Assembly (NCBI RefSeq): GCF_949987515.2
Contig: NW_027192651.1
Coordinates: 1,116,001-1,180,000 of the forward strand
Source: Delphinus delphis
Lineage: Eukaryota; Chordata; Mammalia; Artiodactyla; Delphinidae
DNA length: 64,000 nucleotides
Direction: 5' to 3'
This document shows positions 11,654 to 26,638 of the stretch, one piece after another. The notes beneath the pieces are model-generated. The model was not told the DNA's origin. It was given only the letters and a program-made list of their open reading frames with translations, and made no database searches. The translations under genes were made by a program, and so were the position numbers. The stretch's first letter is position 1; every line of letters begins with the position of its first letter.

Positions 11654-13232
11654 GATATCAGTAATACACGGAATGTAAACTTGGCTACACAGGAACTGAA
11701 TTACACAACAGAACAGGGTCTCAAATTTAGAAAACCAACTTATTCTTGCTTAAGGGTAAAGGTGAGTTGGGGTGCTGCATAAAACCAGAGATTGAAATGA
11801 GCACAGATAAAGTTCCTTAAGTCAAATATGGAATAGACAAGAGCTACTCCTTGCTCAACGAAATGGACTCAACACCGCATATTAAACGCCTAAGAATGAA
11901 CCTGACTAGTAAGTATCGTAAAACCTATGGATTGCTATGTCTCCAAAAGAGAATCAAGCATGTGTACAGGGGCATAAACGCAGCAGTGATAGGATTGGAG
12001 AGGTTCGGTGAGCAAATGAAGACCCTTTGAAGTCATATTGCATGGTACCCATTACACGGGTCTCAACTCTCCAGGTTTAAGGTATTCTTCCTTCAGCTAA
12101 AACATGCATGTGGAACCCAAGTATGATCAACCATGTGAACGGGAGACGTGTTCTAATATGTCTCAGTTTTCCTCCCCTGGTACTCGGGTGCAACATTCCA
12201 GACGCTTTACTAACACTCTCCCCACTTGGAGAGTCAGCACCTTTAACCTCCTGTTTGGCCCAGTTTGCAATTTCTGCGGAAGATGAACAGGAATAGCGAG
12301 AACAAATGAGAGGCTAGCTGGAGGTGTCTGGACGGGCAAATTTAACTCTCATTTCCCACCAGGAAGAGGAATTAACCAAAGGCTCAGCGTGCCGTTCCGA
12401 AACCAGATTAGGGCCTGAAGCCATCCTGCGGTGTTGCGGCCAGGTCACAAGAAAGCGAGTTGAAGAAAGGAGCTCAGGGGCACTGTAATTCACAAACCTG
12501 CAGAGTTATAAATGACAGCAATCGTCCAAAAATAGACTGAAGTAAGGCTGCCAAGAGGTTTTGAATGCGGGGCAGAATTGCAGGAAACCAATTTCAGGAG
12601 GTAGACTGGAATTGCATTGAAAGCATAGGAAAAGAGGCAGAACGTCCACAATGATGCACTTGGCCAAAAAGGGCGTATCCTTTTTTTCCTGAATATATTC
12701 AGGAAAAAACGCATACGCCCTTTTTGGCCAACCAAGCAAGCTTGCAAAGGAAATCTGCACTACAATGAAGTCTCACTTCCCCCCGCTCAAAAGGGCCATC
12801 TGAAAAAAGTGTAAAATCCAGAAAGGCAGGACAGGCCATGGAGAACTGGGAGCCTTGTTATGCTGAAGGGCGGGATGTAAATTGCCAAAAACCACTCGGG
12901 AGAAGTGTATGGTGTTTCCTGAAACATCTAAAAAACAAAGCAACAGAGCCTAGGGCACTTCCACTTATGGTCCTATAGCTTAGGGAATTTAAAATCAAAA
13001 AGACACAGCCACCCCAAAGTTTGGAACGGCTCTGTTTACAAGAACCTCGTTTACAGTACAAGTTCAACATCGCAGAAAGTGAAAAATGGATAAAAAAGTT
13101 GTGGTATTTACTTACAAAGCAATATCACTCAGCAATGAAATCTGTGTCATCAGGCCCTTAGCAGCACAATGAGTGGATTCAGGTATGATGATTCTAACTG
13201 AAATAAGTCACACAGAAAAAGAAACATCATAA
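11654..13232 (+). repeat. Satellite monomer M6, type B
   Basis: 1579 bp, matching M3, including its two palindrome mismatches (12660-12731). Followed by retrocopy 2 at the same base. Confidence 0.92.
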
Positions 13233-13242
13233 GATATCAGTA
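13231..13242 (+). repeat. Target-site duplication, left, retrocopy 2
   Basis: AAGATATCAGTA, the same 12 bases as around copy 1 and the same position in the monomer. This shows shared descent of the two insertions. Confidence 0.9.
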
Positions 13243-14770
<1,528 letters not shown>

Positions 14771-17147
14771 GTCTGTGGTCCAGGGGAGGAGGCCAAGCCT
14801 TCCTGGAGGGCTGCCCGCAGCAGGTGCACTGGAGGAGGAAGGGGCTCCCGCTCTGCATCTCGTCTTCTCGTCTGTCCTTGACTGTCCTGTAGAGTTTTCA
14901 TCCAGTCATCTGATTTCTGTAAACATAGTCTGACAAACATAAGGTGCAAGGGGGAATGTCTCAAAAGGGCGAGAGTCTCCTGGAGGAGGGGTTGACTTCA
15001 CACTCTCAGGAAATGCTGAGGTCTACACGTGGAGGTGGCCTGGAGACCGTTTCTTACACAAGGTACACGTGTCTGCATCAGAAAGGAAAACTGAAGTTGA
15101 AATTAATCTGTGTTTCTTATAAAAGGTGAGACAAAAAGCACAAGTTGCTAAGTGTATGAAATCTTTTCTGAGTGGGACACGCCTATGTGCAAGTTTGAAT
15201 TTTACGGAATCAACCTCTTAATTACTGGCACCGAGTAATTAAAGATTTATTAAAACATTAATTTAAAAGATTTAACTAAATGTTTTAGTTATTTGGAACG
15301 TGGATACTTGATTGAAAAGCCCTCTCTTATTTTAAGTAAATTAATTACATCTTACGTGAGTTGTCAATTGTAATTTTAAAAAACAAAAATTGTGATGGGG
15401 AGAGGAATGAACGTATCAGATTGCCAGGTGTCTTTGTGGAATTGCAAAAGAATTCCAAGGCATTTTTTTCTGACACCTTTTGTTACCTTTAAAGTAACCA
15501 ACATTGAGTAATCCCGTCAAAGAAAGTCCTGAAGAATGAAACAAGTGTTGTGTGTAAGTAATGAGCTGCATTACTTTTGCCCCAGAGACAGAGAGTACTG
15601 TTGACTCAACTTTAAATACAGTCAACGGTGTCTAAGGCTCAGTCCTCAGAGCAGGTGGGAAGTACTGGCTGCAGGAAATGGATTGGGGACGGTGTAGACG
15701 GCCTGTGGGTTGGTGTTTTGTTTTTTTTTTCAGTTGGCTATTGTTCTGTAATCACATAACAGTACTGATTCATAGATTTTATCTTTTATAATTCTGGAGA
15801 AAAATATTTGTTAGTTTTGTAATTTTTCCTAAGAACAAACGCGTGTTTGGTACATTGCATTAGAACAGTTTCACTCAAGTTTGACTTGTGGAATCCATCT
15901 TCTCCAGCGCTGTGTGTTGAGAGCTTCCTGTCTTATTAAGTCGTGGGTCTAGAAGAAGAGGCCGTCCTTTTAGTTAGGTGGCAGGATGTTTACAAGTGAC
16001 ACTGCTTCTTCCAAAACATTGGTTCTTTTCAGACTTTTCAGTTTTAACCAAAGTTAAACCCCAAATCAGAGTCATCCAGATTTTATGATTCATTTGATCT
16101 CTCAGCCTCTCAGGAGTTGCTGGATTTCAGTGTCTTTGTGGTTTTACCCGCTTCGCGGAGTTCTGGTTATTTTGTTTTGCCATTTATGCTTTTTTAAAGT
16201 AACTGAGTCATTTTATCACAGAACACTGCGTGCACACATAGCTGGGAAAGCGGGTATATTGCCCTAAATGGGTACCGTTAAGCTGTTGTAAAGAAGGGTT
16301 TCTTCATAGTCGTGTTTACCTGCCTTTAACTGAACGTCAAGCCTCATTGTCTCAGAGAGAAAAGCATGAGTCACGTTTACTTGCTAAGACTTCGGTTTGC
16401 AGATCTTGTTGACGTCATTCTAATTGATTTGTAGAGACCTCTGCAACACGTGGACGTTTTTGGACATGATATCTGAAATATTTTATATTAGGTGGCTTGA
16501 CTAAATGTTTTTCTGTAATTGTATATGGATTTCCTTTTTTTTCAACCACATTTGCCTTTATGCTAGATTGTAGAAAGTCTTTGCGAGGCATAAGACATGT
16601 TTTCCCCTATGTATGTTAAACCTTTCCTAACATTTTGTATTTACATGTTGGTTTGTGACTTTTAAACCAGAATTTGGTTACAAGATATATATATATAGAT
16701 ATTGAATATAATATATGTGAAATAATTTGGTATTGATCTATCTAATAAACATAAAGGAGAATCATCAGTGAGTTTCCCTGTGTGTCAGCACCTTTCTCCG
16801 GAGTCAGTCTGAGACACTACTTTCTGTTTTCAGACAGATGACTTATATATATAGTCTGTGTTGTCTGCAAGCTCTGTATTGTAAACCACATTCTAGACAA
16901 TGGCTGACTTTTGTGTTTCGATTAGTCTGTATTTTTATATGTGACTTTCGTCTTGCAAGTAGTGCAGCCATAGACATGTGCAAAACAAGCAACAAATGTA
17001 TAATATTAAGCACATAAGACAGAAGCCAGCTGCGTATTTAAAAGTATTTTTGCCCATCTGGAACTTTCAGGGGATTAAGGCGAGAAATATGAAACAAAGG
17101 TTTTGATGAACTGATACACAAGCGATACCAATAAAGGTAGTTACGGC
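14771..17147 (+). other. PCMTD2: AT-rich 3'UTR of retrocopy 2
   Basis: Matches 6108-8484 at an offset of 8663. The only substitution I saw is C17144 for T8481, next to the poly(A). No separate gene or mobile element is recognised. Confidence 0.8.
17130..17135 (+). promoter_or_regulatory. Polyadenylation signal AATAAA, retrocopy 2
   Basis: AATAAA 12 nt before the poly(A) at 17148, as in copy 1. Confidence 0.85.
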
Positions 17148-17163
17148 AAAAAAAAAAAAAAAA
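17148..17163 (+). repeat. Poly(A) tail of retrocopy 2
   Basis: Sixteen A residues, three more than in copy 1. This gives a 3 bp length difference between the two higher-order units. Confidence 0.9.
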
Positions 17164-17173
17164 GATATCAGTA
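17162..17173 (+). repeat. Target-site duplication, right, retrocopy 2
   Basis: AAGATATCAGTA directly after the poly(A), matching 13231-13242. Confidence 0.9.
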
Positions 17174-18741
17174 ATACACGGAATGTAAACTTGGCTACAC
17201 AGGAACTGAATTACAGAACAGAACAGGGTCTCAAATTTAGAAAACCAACTTATGCTTGCTTAAGGGGAAAGGTGAGTTGGGGTGCTGCATAAAACCAGAT
17301 TGAAATGAGCACAGATAAAGTTCCTTAAGCCAAATATGGAATAGACAAGAGCTACTCCTTGCTCAACGAAATGGACTCAACACCGCATATTAAACGCCTA
17401 AGAATGTACCTGACTAGTAAGTATCTTAAAACCTATGGATTGCTATGTCTCCGAAAGAGAATCAAGCATGTGTACAGGGGCATAAACGCAGCAGTGATAG
17501 GATTGGAGATGTTCGGTGAGCAAATGAAGACCCTTTGAAGTCATATTGCATGGTACCCATTCCACGGGTTTCAACTACCCAGGTTTAAGGTATTCTTCCT
17601 TCAGCTAAAACATGCATGTGGAACCTAGAGTATGATCAACCATGTGATCGGGAGACGTGTTCAAATATGTCTCAGTTTTCGTACCCTGGTACTCGGGTGC
17701 AACATTCCAGACGCTTTACTAACACTCTCCCGACTTGGAGAGTCAGTCCCTTTAACCTCCTGTTTGGCCCAGTTTGCAATTTCTGCAGAAGATGAACAGG
17801 AATAGCGAGAACCAATGAGAGACTAGCTGGAGGTGTCTGGACGGGCAAATTTAACTCTCATTTCCCACCAGGAAGAGGAAGTAAGCAAAGGCTCAGCGTG
17901 CCATGCCGGAACCAGATTAGGGCCTGAAGCCATCCTGCGGTGTTGCGGCCAGGTCACAAGAAAGCGAGTTGAAGAAAGGAGCTCAGGGGCACTGTAATTC
18001 ACAAACCTGCAGAGTTATAAATGACAGCTATCGTCCAAAAATAGACTGAAGTAAGGCTGCCAAGAGGACTTGAAAGCGGGGCAGAATTGCAGGAAACCGA
18101 TTTCAGGAGGTAGACTGGAATTGCATTGAAAGCATAGGAAAAGAGGCAGAACGTCCACAATGATGCACTTGGCCAAAAAGGGCGTATGCGTTTTTTCCTG
18201 AATATATTCAGGAAAAAACGCATACGCCCTTTTTGGCCAACCAAGCAAGCTTGCAAAGGAAATCTGCACTACAAAGAAGTCTCACTTCCCCCCGCTCAAA
18301 AGGGCCATCTGAAAAAAGTGTAAAATCCAGAAAGGCAGGACAGGCCATGGAGAACTGGGAGCCTTGTTATGCTGATGGGCGGGATGTAAATTGCCAACAA
18401 CCACTCGGGAGAAGTGTATGGTGTTTCCTGAAACATCTAAAAAACAAAGCAACAGAACCTAGGGCACTTCCACTTATGGTCCTATAGATTAGGGAAATTA
18501 AAATCAAAAAGACACAGCCACCCCAAAGTTTGGAACGGCTCTGTTTACAAGAACCTCGTTTACAGTACAAGTTCAACATCGCAGAAAGTGAAAAATGGAT
18601 AAAGAAGTTGTGGTATTTACTTACAAAGCAATATCACTCAGCAATGAAATCTGTGTCATCAGGCCCTTAGCAGCACAATGAGTGGATTCAGGTATGATGA
18701 TTCTAACTGAAGTAAGTCACACAGAAAAAGAAACATCATAA
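17164..18741 (+). repeat. Satellite monomer M7, type A'
   Basis: 1578 bp, with the same missing GA as M4 and the CGTACC and CCCGACTTGG markers. Palindrome 18169-18240 perfect. It diverges from M4 to the right of about 18270 (ACAAAGAAG, CCGCTCAAAAGG, ACAACCACTCGGG). Confidence 0.92.
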
Positions 18742-20320
18742 GATATCAGTAATACACGGAATGTAAACTTGGCTACACAGGAACTGCATTCCAAAACAGA
18801 ACAGGGTCTCAAATTTAGAAAACAAACTTATGCTTGCTTAAAGGTAAAGGTGAGTTGGGGTGCTGCATAAAACCAGAGATTGAAATGAGCACAGATAAAG
18901 TTCCTTAAGCCAAATATGGAATAGACAAGAGCTACTCCTTGCTCAACGAAATGGACTCAACACTCCATATTAAACGCCTAAGAATGTACCTGACTAGTAA
19001 GTATCTTAAAACCTATGGATTGCTATGTCTCCGAAAGAGAATCAAGCATGTGTACAGGGGCATAAACGCAGCAGTGATAGGATTGGAGAGGTTCGGTGAG
19101 CAAATGAAGACCCTTTGAAGTCATATTGCATGGTATCCATTCCACGGGTTTCAACTACCCAGGTTTAAGGTATTCTTCCTTCAGCTAAAACATGCATGTG
19201 GAACCTAGAGTATGATCAACCATGTGATCGGGAGACGTGTTTAAATATGTCTCAGTTTTCCTCCCCTGGTACTCGGGTGCAACATTCCAGACGCTTTACT
19301 AACACTCTCCCCACTTGGAGAGTCAGTCCCTTTAACCTCCTGTTTGGCCCAGTTTGCAATTTCTGCGGAAGATGAACAGGAATAGCGAGAACCAATGAGA
19401 GGCTAGCTGGAGGTGTCTGGACGGGCAAATTTAACTCTCATTTCCCACCAGGAAGAGGAATTAACCAAGGCTCAGCATGCCGGGCCGGAACCAGATTAGG
19501 GCCTGAAGCCATCCTGCGGTGTTGCGGCCAGGTCACAAGAAAGCGAGTTGAAGAAAGGAACTCAGGGGCACTGTAATTCACAAACCTGCAGAGTTATAAA
19601 TGACAGCTATCGTCCAAAAATAGACTGAAGTAAGGCTGCGAAGAGGACTTGAAAGCGGGGCAGAATTGCAGGACACCGATTTCAAGAGGTAGACTGGAAT
19701 TGCATTGAAAGCATAGGAAAAGAGGCAGAACGTCCACAATGATGCACTTGGCCAAAAAGGGCGTATGTGTTTTTTCCTGAATATATTCAGGAAAAAACGC
19801 ATACGCCCTTTTTGGCCAACCAAGCAAGCTTGCAAAGGAAATCTGCACTACAATGAAGTCTCACTTCCCCCCGGTCAAAAGGGCCATCTGAAAAAAGTGT
19901 AAAATCCAGAAAGGCAGGACAGGCCATGGAGAACTGGGAGCCTTGTTATGCTGATGGGCGGGATGTAAATTGCCAACAGACACTCGGGAGGAGTGTATGG
20001 TGTTTCCTGAAACATCTAAAAAACAAAGCAACAGAGCCTAGGGCACTGCCACTTATGGTCCTATAGCTTAGGGAAATTAAAATCAAAAAGACACAGCCAC
20101 CCCAAAGTTTGGAACGGCTCTGTTTACAAGAACCTCGTTTACAGTACAAGTTCAACATCGCAGAAAGTGAAAAATGGATAAAGAAGTTGTGGTATTTACT
20201 TACAAAGCAATATCACTCAGCAATGAAATCTGTGTCATCAGGCCCTTAGCAGCACAATGAGTGGATTCAGGTATGATGATTCTAACTGAAATAAGTCACA
20301 CAGAAAAAGAAACATCATAA
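18742..20320 (+). repeat. Satellite monomer M8, type A
   Basis: 1579 bp; one A missing in AACCAAGGCTCAG. Palindrome 19748-19819 with one mismatch (GTATGTG). Confidence 0.92.
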
Positions 20321-21900
20321 GGTATCAGTAATACACGGAATGTAAACTTGGCTACACAGGAACTGAATTACAGAACAGAACAGGGTCTCAAATTTAGAAA
20401 ACCAACTTATGCTTGCTTAAGGGTAAAGGTGAGTAGGGGTGCTGCATAAAACCAGAGATTGAAATGAGCACAGATAAAGTTCCTTAAGCCAAATATGGAA
20501 TAGACAAGAGCTACTCCTTGCTCAACGAAATGGACTCAACACCCCATATTAAACGCCTAAGAATGTACCTGACTAGTAAGTATCTTAAAACCTATGGATT
20601 GCTATGTCTCCGAAAGAGAATCAAGCATGTGAACAGGGGCATAAACGCAGCAGTGATAGGATTGGAGAGGTGCGGTGAGCAAATGAAGACCCTTTGAAGT
20701 CATATTGCATGGTACCCATTCCACGGGTTTCAACTACCCAGGTTTAAGGTATTCTTCCTTCAGCTAAAACATGCATGTGGAACCTAGAGTATGATCAACC
20801 ATGTGATCAGGAGACGTGTTCAAATATGTCTCAGTTTTCCTCCCCTGTTACTCGGGTGCAACATTCCAGACGCTTTACTAACACTCTCCCCACTTGGAGA
20901 GTCAGTCCCTTTAACCTACTGTTTGGCCCAGTTTGCAATTTCTGCGGAAGATGAACAGGAATAGCGAGAACCAATGAGAGGCTAGCTGGAGGTGTCTGGA
21001 CGGGCAAATTTAACTCTCATTTCCCACCAGGAAGAGGAATTAACCAAAGGCTCAGCATGCCGGGCCGGAACCAGATTAGGGCCTGAAGCCATCCTGCGGT
21101 GTTGCGGCCAGGTCACAAGAAAGCGAGTTGAAGAAAGGAGCTCAGGGGCACTGTAATTCACAAACCTGCAGAGTTATAAATGACAGCTATCGTCCAAAAA
21201 TAGACTGAAGTAAGGCTGCCAAGAGGACTTGAAAGCGGGGCAGAATTGCAGGAAACCGATTTCAGTAGGTAGACTGGAATTGCATTGAAAGCATAGGAAA
21301 AGAGGCAGAACGTCCACAATGATGCACTTGGCCAAAAAGGGCGTATGCGTTTTTTCCTGAATATATTCAGGAAAAACTGCATACGCCCTTTTTGGCCAAC
21401 CAAGCAAGCTTGCAAAGGAAATCTGCACTACAATGAAGTCTCACTTCCCCCCGGTCAAAAGGGCCATCTGAAAAAAGTGTAAAATCCAGAAAGGCAGGAC
21501 AGGCCATGGAGAACTGGGAGCCTTGTTATGCTGATGTGCGGGATGTAAATTGCCAACAGACACACGGGAGAAGTGTATGGTGTTTCCTGAAACATCTAAA
21601 AAACAAAGCAACAGAACCTAGGGCACTTCCACTTATGGTCCTATAGCTTAGGGAAATTAAAATCAAAAAGACACAGCCACCCCAAAGTTTGGGACGCCTC
21701 TGTTTACAAGAACCTCGTTTACAGTACAAGTTCAACATCACAGAAAGTGAAAAATGGATAAAGAAGTTGTGGTATTTACTTACAAAGCAATATCACTCAG
21801 CAATGAAATCTGTGTCATCACGCCCTTAGCAGCACAATGAGTGGATTCAGGTACGATGATTCTAACTGAAATAAGTCACACAGAAAAAGAAACATCATAA
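20321..21900 (+). repeat. Satellite monomer M9, type A
   Basis: 1580 bp. Starts with GGTATC, the only mutated GATATC boundary in the window. Palindrome 21328-21399 with two right-arm mismatches (AAAAACTGCAT). ACACACGGG allele shared with M11, M13, M17 and M19. Confidence 0.92.
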
Positions 21901-23479
21901 GATATCAGTAATACACGGAATGTAAACTTGGCTACACAGGAACTGAATTACAGAACAGAACAGGGTCTCAAATTTAGAAAACCAACTTATGCTTGCTTAA
22001 GGGTAAAGGTGAGTTGGGGTGCTGCATAAAACCAGAGATTGAAATGAGCACAGATAAAGTTCCTTAAGCCAAATATGGAATAGACAAGAGCTACTCCTTG
22101 CTCAACGAAATGGACTCTACACCGCATATTAAACGCCTAAGAATGTACCTGACTAGTAAGTATCTTAAAACCTATGGATTGCTATGTCTCCGAAAGAGAA
22201 TCAAGCATGTGTACAGGGGCATAAACGCAGCAGTGATAGGATTGGAGAGGTTCGGTGTGCAAATGAAGACCCTTTGACATCATATTGCATGGTACCCATT
22301 ACACGGGTCTTAACTCTCCAGGTTTAAGGTATTCTTCCTTCAGCTAAAACATGCATGTGGAACCCAAGTATGATCAACCATGTGAACGGGAGACGTGTTC
22401 AAATATGTCTCAGTTTTCCTCCCCTGGTACTCGGGTGCAACATTCCAGACGCTTTACTAACACTCTCCCCACTTGGAGAGTCAGTCCCTTTAACCTCCTG
22501 TTTGGCCCAGTTTGCAATTTCTGCGGAAGATGAACAGGAATAGCGAGAACCAATCAGAGGCTAGCTGGAGGTGTCTGGACGGGCAAATTTAACTCTCATT
22601 TCCCACCAGGAAGAGGAATTAACCAAAGGATCAGCGTGCCATACCGGAACCAGATTAGGGCCTGAAGCCATCCTGCGGTGTTGCGGCCAGCTCAAAAGAA
22701 AGCGAGTTGAAGAAAGGAGCTCAGGGGCACTGTAATTCACAAACCTGCAGAGTCATAAATGACAGCTATCGTCCAAAAATAGACTGAAGTAAGGCTGCCA
22801 AGAGGACTTGAAAGCGGGGCAGAATTGCAGGAAACCGATTTCAGGAGGTAGACTGGAATTGCATTGAAAGCATAGGAAAAGAGGCAGAACGTCCACAATG
22901 ATGCACTTGGCCAAAAAGGGCGTATGCGTTTTTTCCTGAATATATTCAGGAAAAAACGCATACGCCCTTTTTGGCCAACCAAGCAAGCTTGCAAAGGATA
23001 TCTGCACTACAATGAAGTCTCACTTCCCCCCGGCCAAAAGGGCCATCTGAAAAAAGTGTAAAATCCAGAAAGGCAGGACAGACCATTGAGAACTGGGAGC
23101 CTTGTTATGCTGATGGGCGGGATGTAAATTGCCAACAGACACTTGGGAGAAGTGTATGGTGTTTCCTGAAACATCTAAAAAACAAAGCAACAGAGCCTAG
23201 GGCACTTCCACTTATGGTCCTATAGCTTAGGGAAATTAAAATCAAAAAGACACAGCCACCCCAAAGTTTGGAACGGCTCTGTTTACAAGAACCTCGTTTA
23301 CAGTACAAGTTCAACATCGCAGAAAGTGAAAAATGGATAAAGAAGTTGTGGTATTTACTTACAAAGCAATATCACTCAGCAATGAAATCTGTGTCATCAG
23401 GCCCTTAGCAGCACAATGAGTGGATTCAGGTATGATGATTCTAACTGAAATAAGTCACACAGAAAAAGAAACATCATAA
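21901..23479 (+). repeat. Satellite monomer M10, type B
   Basis: 1579 bp. B markers plus GCCAGCTCAAAAG, GAGTCATAAATG and AAAGGATATCTGC, shared with M12 and M14. Palindrome 22907-22978 perfect. Confidence 0.92.
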
Positions 23480-25059
23480 GATATCAGTAATACACGGAAT
23501 GTAAACTTGGCTACACAGGAACTGAATTACAGAACAGAACAGTGTCTCAAATTTAGAAAACCAACTTATTCTTGCTTAAGGGTAAAGGTGAGTTGGGGTG
23601 CTGCATAAAACCAGAGATTGAAATGAGCACAGATAAAGTTCCTTAAGCCAAATATGGAATAGACAAGAGCTACTCCTTGCTCAACGAAATGGACTCAACA
23701 CCGCATATTAAACGCCTAAGAATGTACCTGACTAGTAAGTATCTTAAAACCTATGGATTGCTATGTCTCCGAAAGAGAATCAAGCATGTGTACAGGGGCA
23801 TAAACGCAGCAGTGATAGGATTGGAGAGGTTCGGTGAGCAAATGAAGACCCTTTGAAGTCATATTGCATGGTACCCATTCCACGGGTTTCAACTACCCAG
23901 GTTTAAGGTATTCTTCCTTCAGTTAAAACATGCATGTGGAACCTAGAGTATGATCAACCATGTGATCGGGAGACGTGTTCAAATATGTCTCAGTTTTCCT
24001 CCCCTGGTACTCGGGTGCAACATTCCAGACGCTTTACTAACACTCTCCCCACTTGGAGAGTCAGTCCCTTTAACCTACTGTTTGGCCCAGTTTGCAATTT
24101 CTGTGGAAGATGAACAGGAATAGCGAGAACCAATGAGAGGCTAGCTGGAGGTGTCTGGACGGGCAAATTTAACTCTCATTTCCCACCAGGAAGAGGAATT
24201 AACCAAAGGCTCAGCATGCCGGGCCGGAACCAGATTAGGGCCTGAAGCCATCCTGCGGTGTTGCGGCCAGGTCACAAGAAAGCGAGTTGAAGAAAGGAGC
24301 TCAGGGGCACTGTAATTCACAAACCTGCAGAGTTGTAAATGACAGCTATCGTCCAAAAATAGACTGAAGTAAGGCTGCCAAGAGGACTTGAAAGCGGGGC
24401 AGAATTGCAGGAAACCGATTTCAGGAGGTAGACTGGAATTGCATTGAAAGCATAGGAAAAGAGGCAGAACGTCCACAATGATGCACTTGGCCAAAAAGGG
24501 CGTATGCGTTTTTTCCTGAATATATTCAGGAAAAACCGCATACGCCCTTTTTGGCCAACCAAGCAAGCTTGCAAAGGAAATCTGCACTACAATGAAGTCT
24601 CACTTCCCCCCGGCCAAAAGGGCCATCTGAAAAAAGTGTAAAATCCAGAAAGGCAGGACAGGCCATGGAGAACTGGGAGCCTTGTTATGCTGATGGGCGG
24701 GATGTAATTTGCCAACAGACACACGGGAGAAGTGTATGGTGTTTCCTGAAACATCTAAAAAACAAAGCAACAGAACCTAGGGCACTTCCACTTATGGTCC
24801 TATAGCTTAGGGAAATTAAAATCAAAAAGACACAGCCACCCCAAAGTTTGGAACGGCTCTGTTTACAAGAACCTCGTTTACAGTACAAGTTCAACATCGC
24901 AGAAAGTGAAAAATGGATAAAGAAGTTGTGGTATTTACTTACAAAGCAATATCACTCAGCAATGAAATCTGTGTCATCACGTCCTTAGCAGCACAATGAG
25001 TGGATTCAGGTATGATGATTCTAACTGAAATAAGTCACACAGAAAAAGAAACATCATAA
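23480..25059 (+). repeat. Satellite monomer M11, type A
   Basis: 1580 bp. Palindrome 24487-24558 with one mismatch (AAAAACCGCAT), shared with M13. GTTGTAAATG replaces GTTATAAATG, which removes a stop and lengthens a spurious minus-strand frame to 148 aa. Confidence 0.92.
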
Positions 25060-26638
25060 GATATCAGTAATACACGGAATGTAAACTTGGCTACACAGGA
25101 ACTGAATTACAGAACAGAACAGGGTCTCAAATTTAGAAAACCAACTTATGCTTGCTTAAGGGTAAAGGTGAGTTGGGGTGCTGCATAAAACCAGAGATTG
25201 AAATGAGCACAGATAAAGTTCCTTAAGTCAAATATGGAATAGACAAGAGCTACTCCTTGCTCAACGAAATGGACTCAACACCGCATATTAAACGCCTAAG
25301 AATGTACCTGACTAGTAAGTATCGTAAAACCTATGGATTGCTATGTCTCCGAAAGAGAATCAAGCATGTGTACAGGGGCATAAACACAGCAGTGATAGGA
25401 TTGGAGAGGTTCGGTGAGCAAATGAAGACCCTTTGAAGTCATATTGCATGGTACCCATTACACGGGTCTTAACTCTCCAGGTTTAAGGTATTCTTCCTTC
25501 AGCTAAAACATGCATGTGGAACCCAAGTATGATCAACCATGTGAACGGGAGACGTGTTCAAATATGTCTCAGTTTTCCTCCCCTGGTACTCGGGTGCAAC
25601 ATTCCAGACGCTTTACTAACACTCTCCCCACTTGGAGAGTCAGCGCCTTTAACCTCCTGTTTGGCCCAGTTTGCAATTTCTGCGGAAGATGAACAGGAAT
25701 AGCGAGAACCAATCAGAGGCTAGCTGGAGGTGTCTGGACGGGCAAATTTAACTCTCATTTCCCACCAGGAAGAGGAATTAACCAAAGGCTGAGCGTGCCG
25801 TACCGGAACCAGATTAGGGCCTGAAGCCATCCTGCGGTGTTGCGGCCAGCTCAAAAGAAAGCGAGTTGAAGAAAGGAGCTCAGGGGCACTGTAATTCACA
25901 AACCTGCAGAGTCATAAATGACAGCTATCGTCCAAAAATAGACTGAAGTAAGGCTGCCAAGAGGACTTGAAAGTGGGGCAGAATTGCAGGAAACCGATTT
26001 CAGGAGGTAGACTGGAATTGCATTGAAAGCATAGGAAAAGAGGCAGAACGTCCACAATGATGCACTTGGCCAAAAAGGGCGTATGCGTTTTTTCCTGAAT
26101 ATATTCAGGAAAAAACGCATACGCCCTTTTTGGCCAACCAAGCAAGCTTGCAAAGGATATCTGCACTACAATGAAGTCTCACTTCTCCCCGGCCAAAAGG
26201 GCCATCTGAAAAAAGTGTAAAATCCAGAAAGGCAGGACAGGCCATTGAGAACTGGGAGCCTTGTTATGCTGATGGGCGGGATGTAAATTGCCAACAGACA
26301 CTTGGGAGAAGTGTATGGTGTTTCCTGAAACATCTAAAAAACAAAGCAACAGAGCCTAGGGCACTTCCACTTATGGTCCTATAGCTTAGGGAAATTAAAA
26401 TCAAAAAGACACAGCCACCCCAAAGTTTGGAACGGCTCTGTTTACAAGAACCTCGTTTACAGTACAAGTTCAACATCGCAGAAAGTGAAAAATGGATAAA
26501 GAAGTTGTGGTATTTACTTACAAAGCAATATCACTCAGCAATGAAATCTGTGTCATCAGGCCCTTAGCAGCACAATGAGTGGATTCAGGTATGATGATTC
26601 TAACTGAAATAAGTCACACAGAAAAAGAAACATCATAA
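25060..26638 (+). repeat. Satellite monomer M12, type B
   Basis: 1579 bp. Palindrome 26066-26137 perfect. GAAAGTGGGGC and GAGTCATAAATG are both shared with M20, eight monomers to the right. Confidence 0.92.

Larger units (their letters stand above)
8498..13242 (+). repeat. Satellite array block 2 (M4-M6)
   Basis: Three monomers between the two PCMTD2 retrocopies. M5 and M6 match M2 and M3 almost base for base at an offset of 8663 bp. M4 looks like a junction monomer: its first two thirds resemble M7, and its last third shares an allele with M1. The block is the spacer of an 8663 bp higher-order repeat. No gene is seen. Confidence 0.95.

Noticed and set aside
24141..24587. 148 aa minus-strand frame
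   Set aside because: Produced by loss of one stop (GTTGTAAATG) in M11 only.
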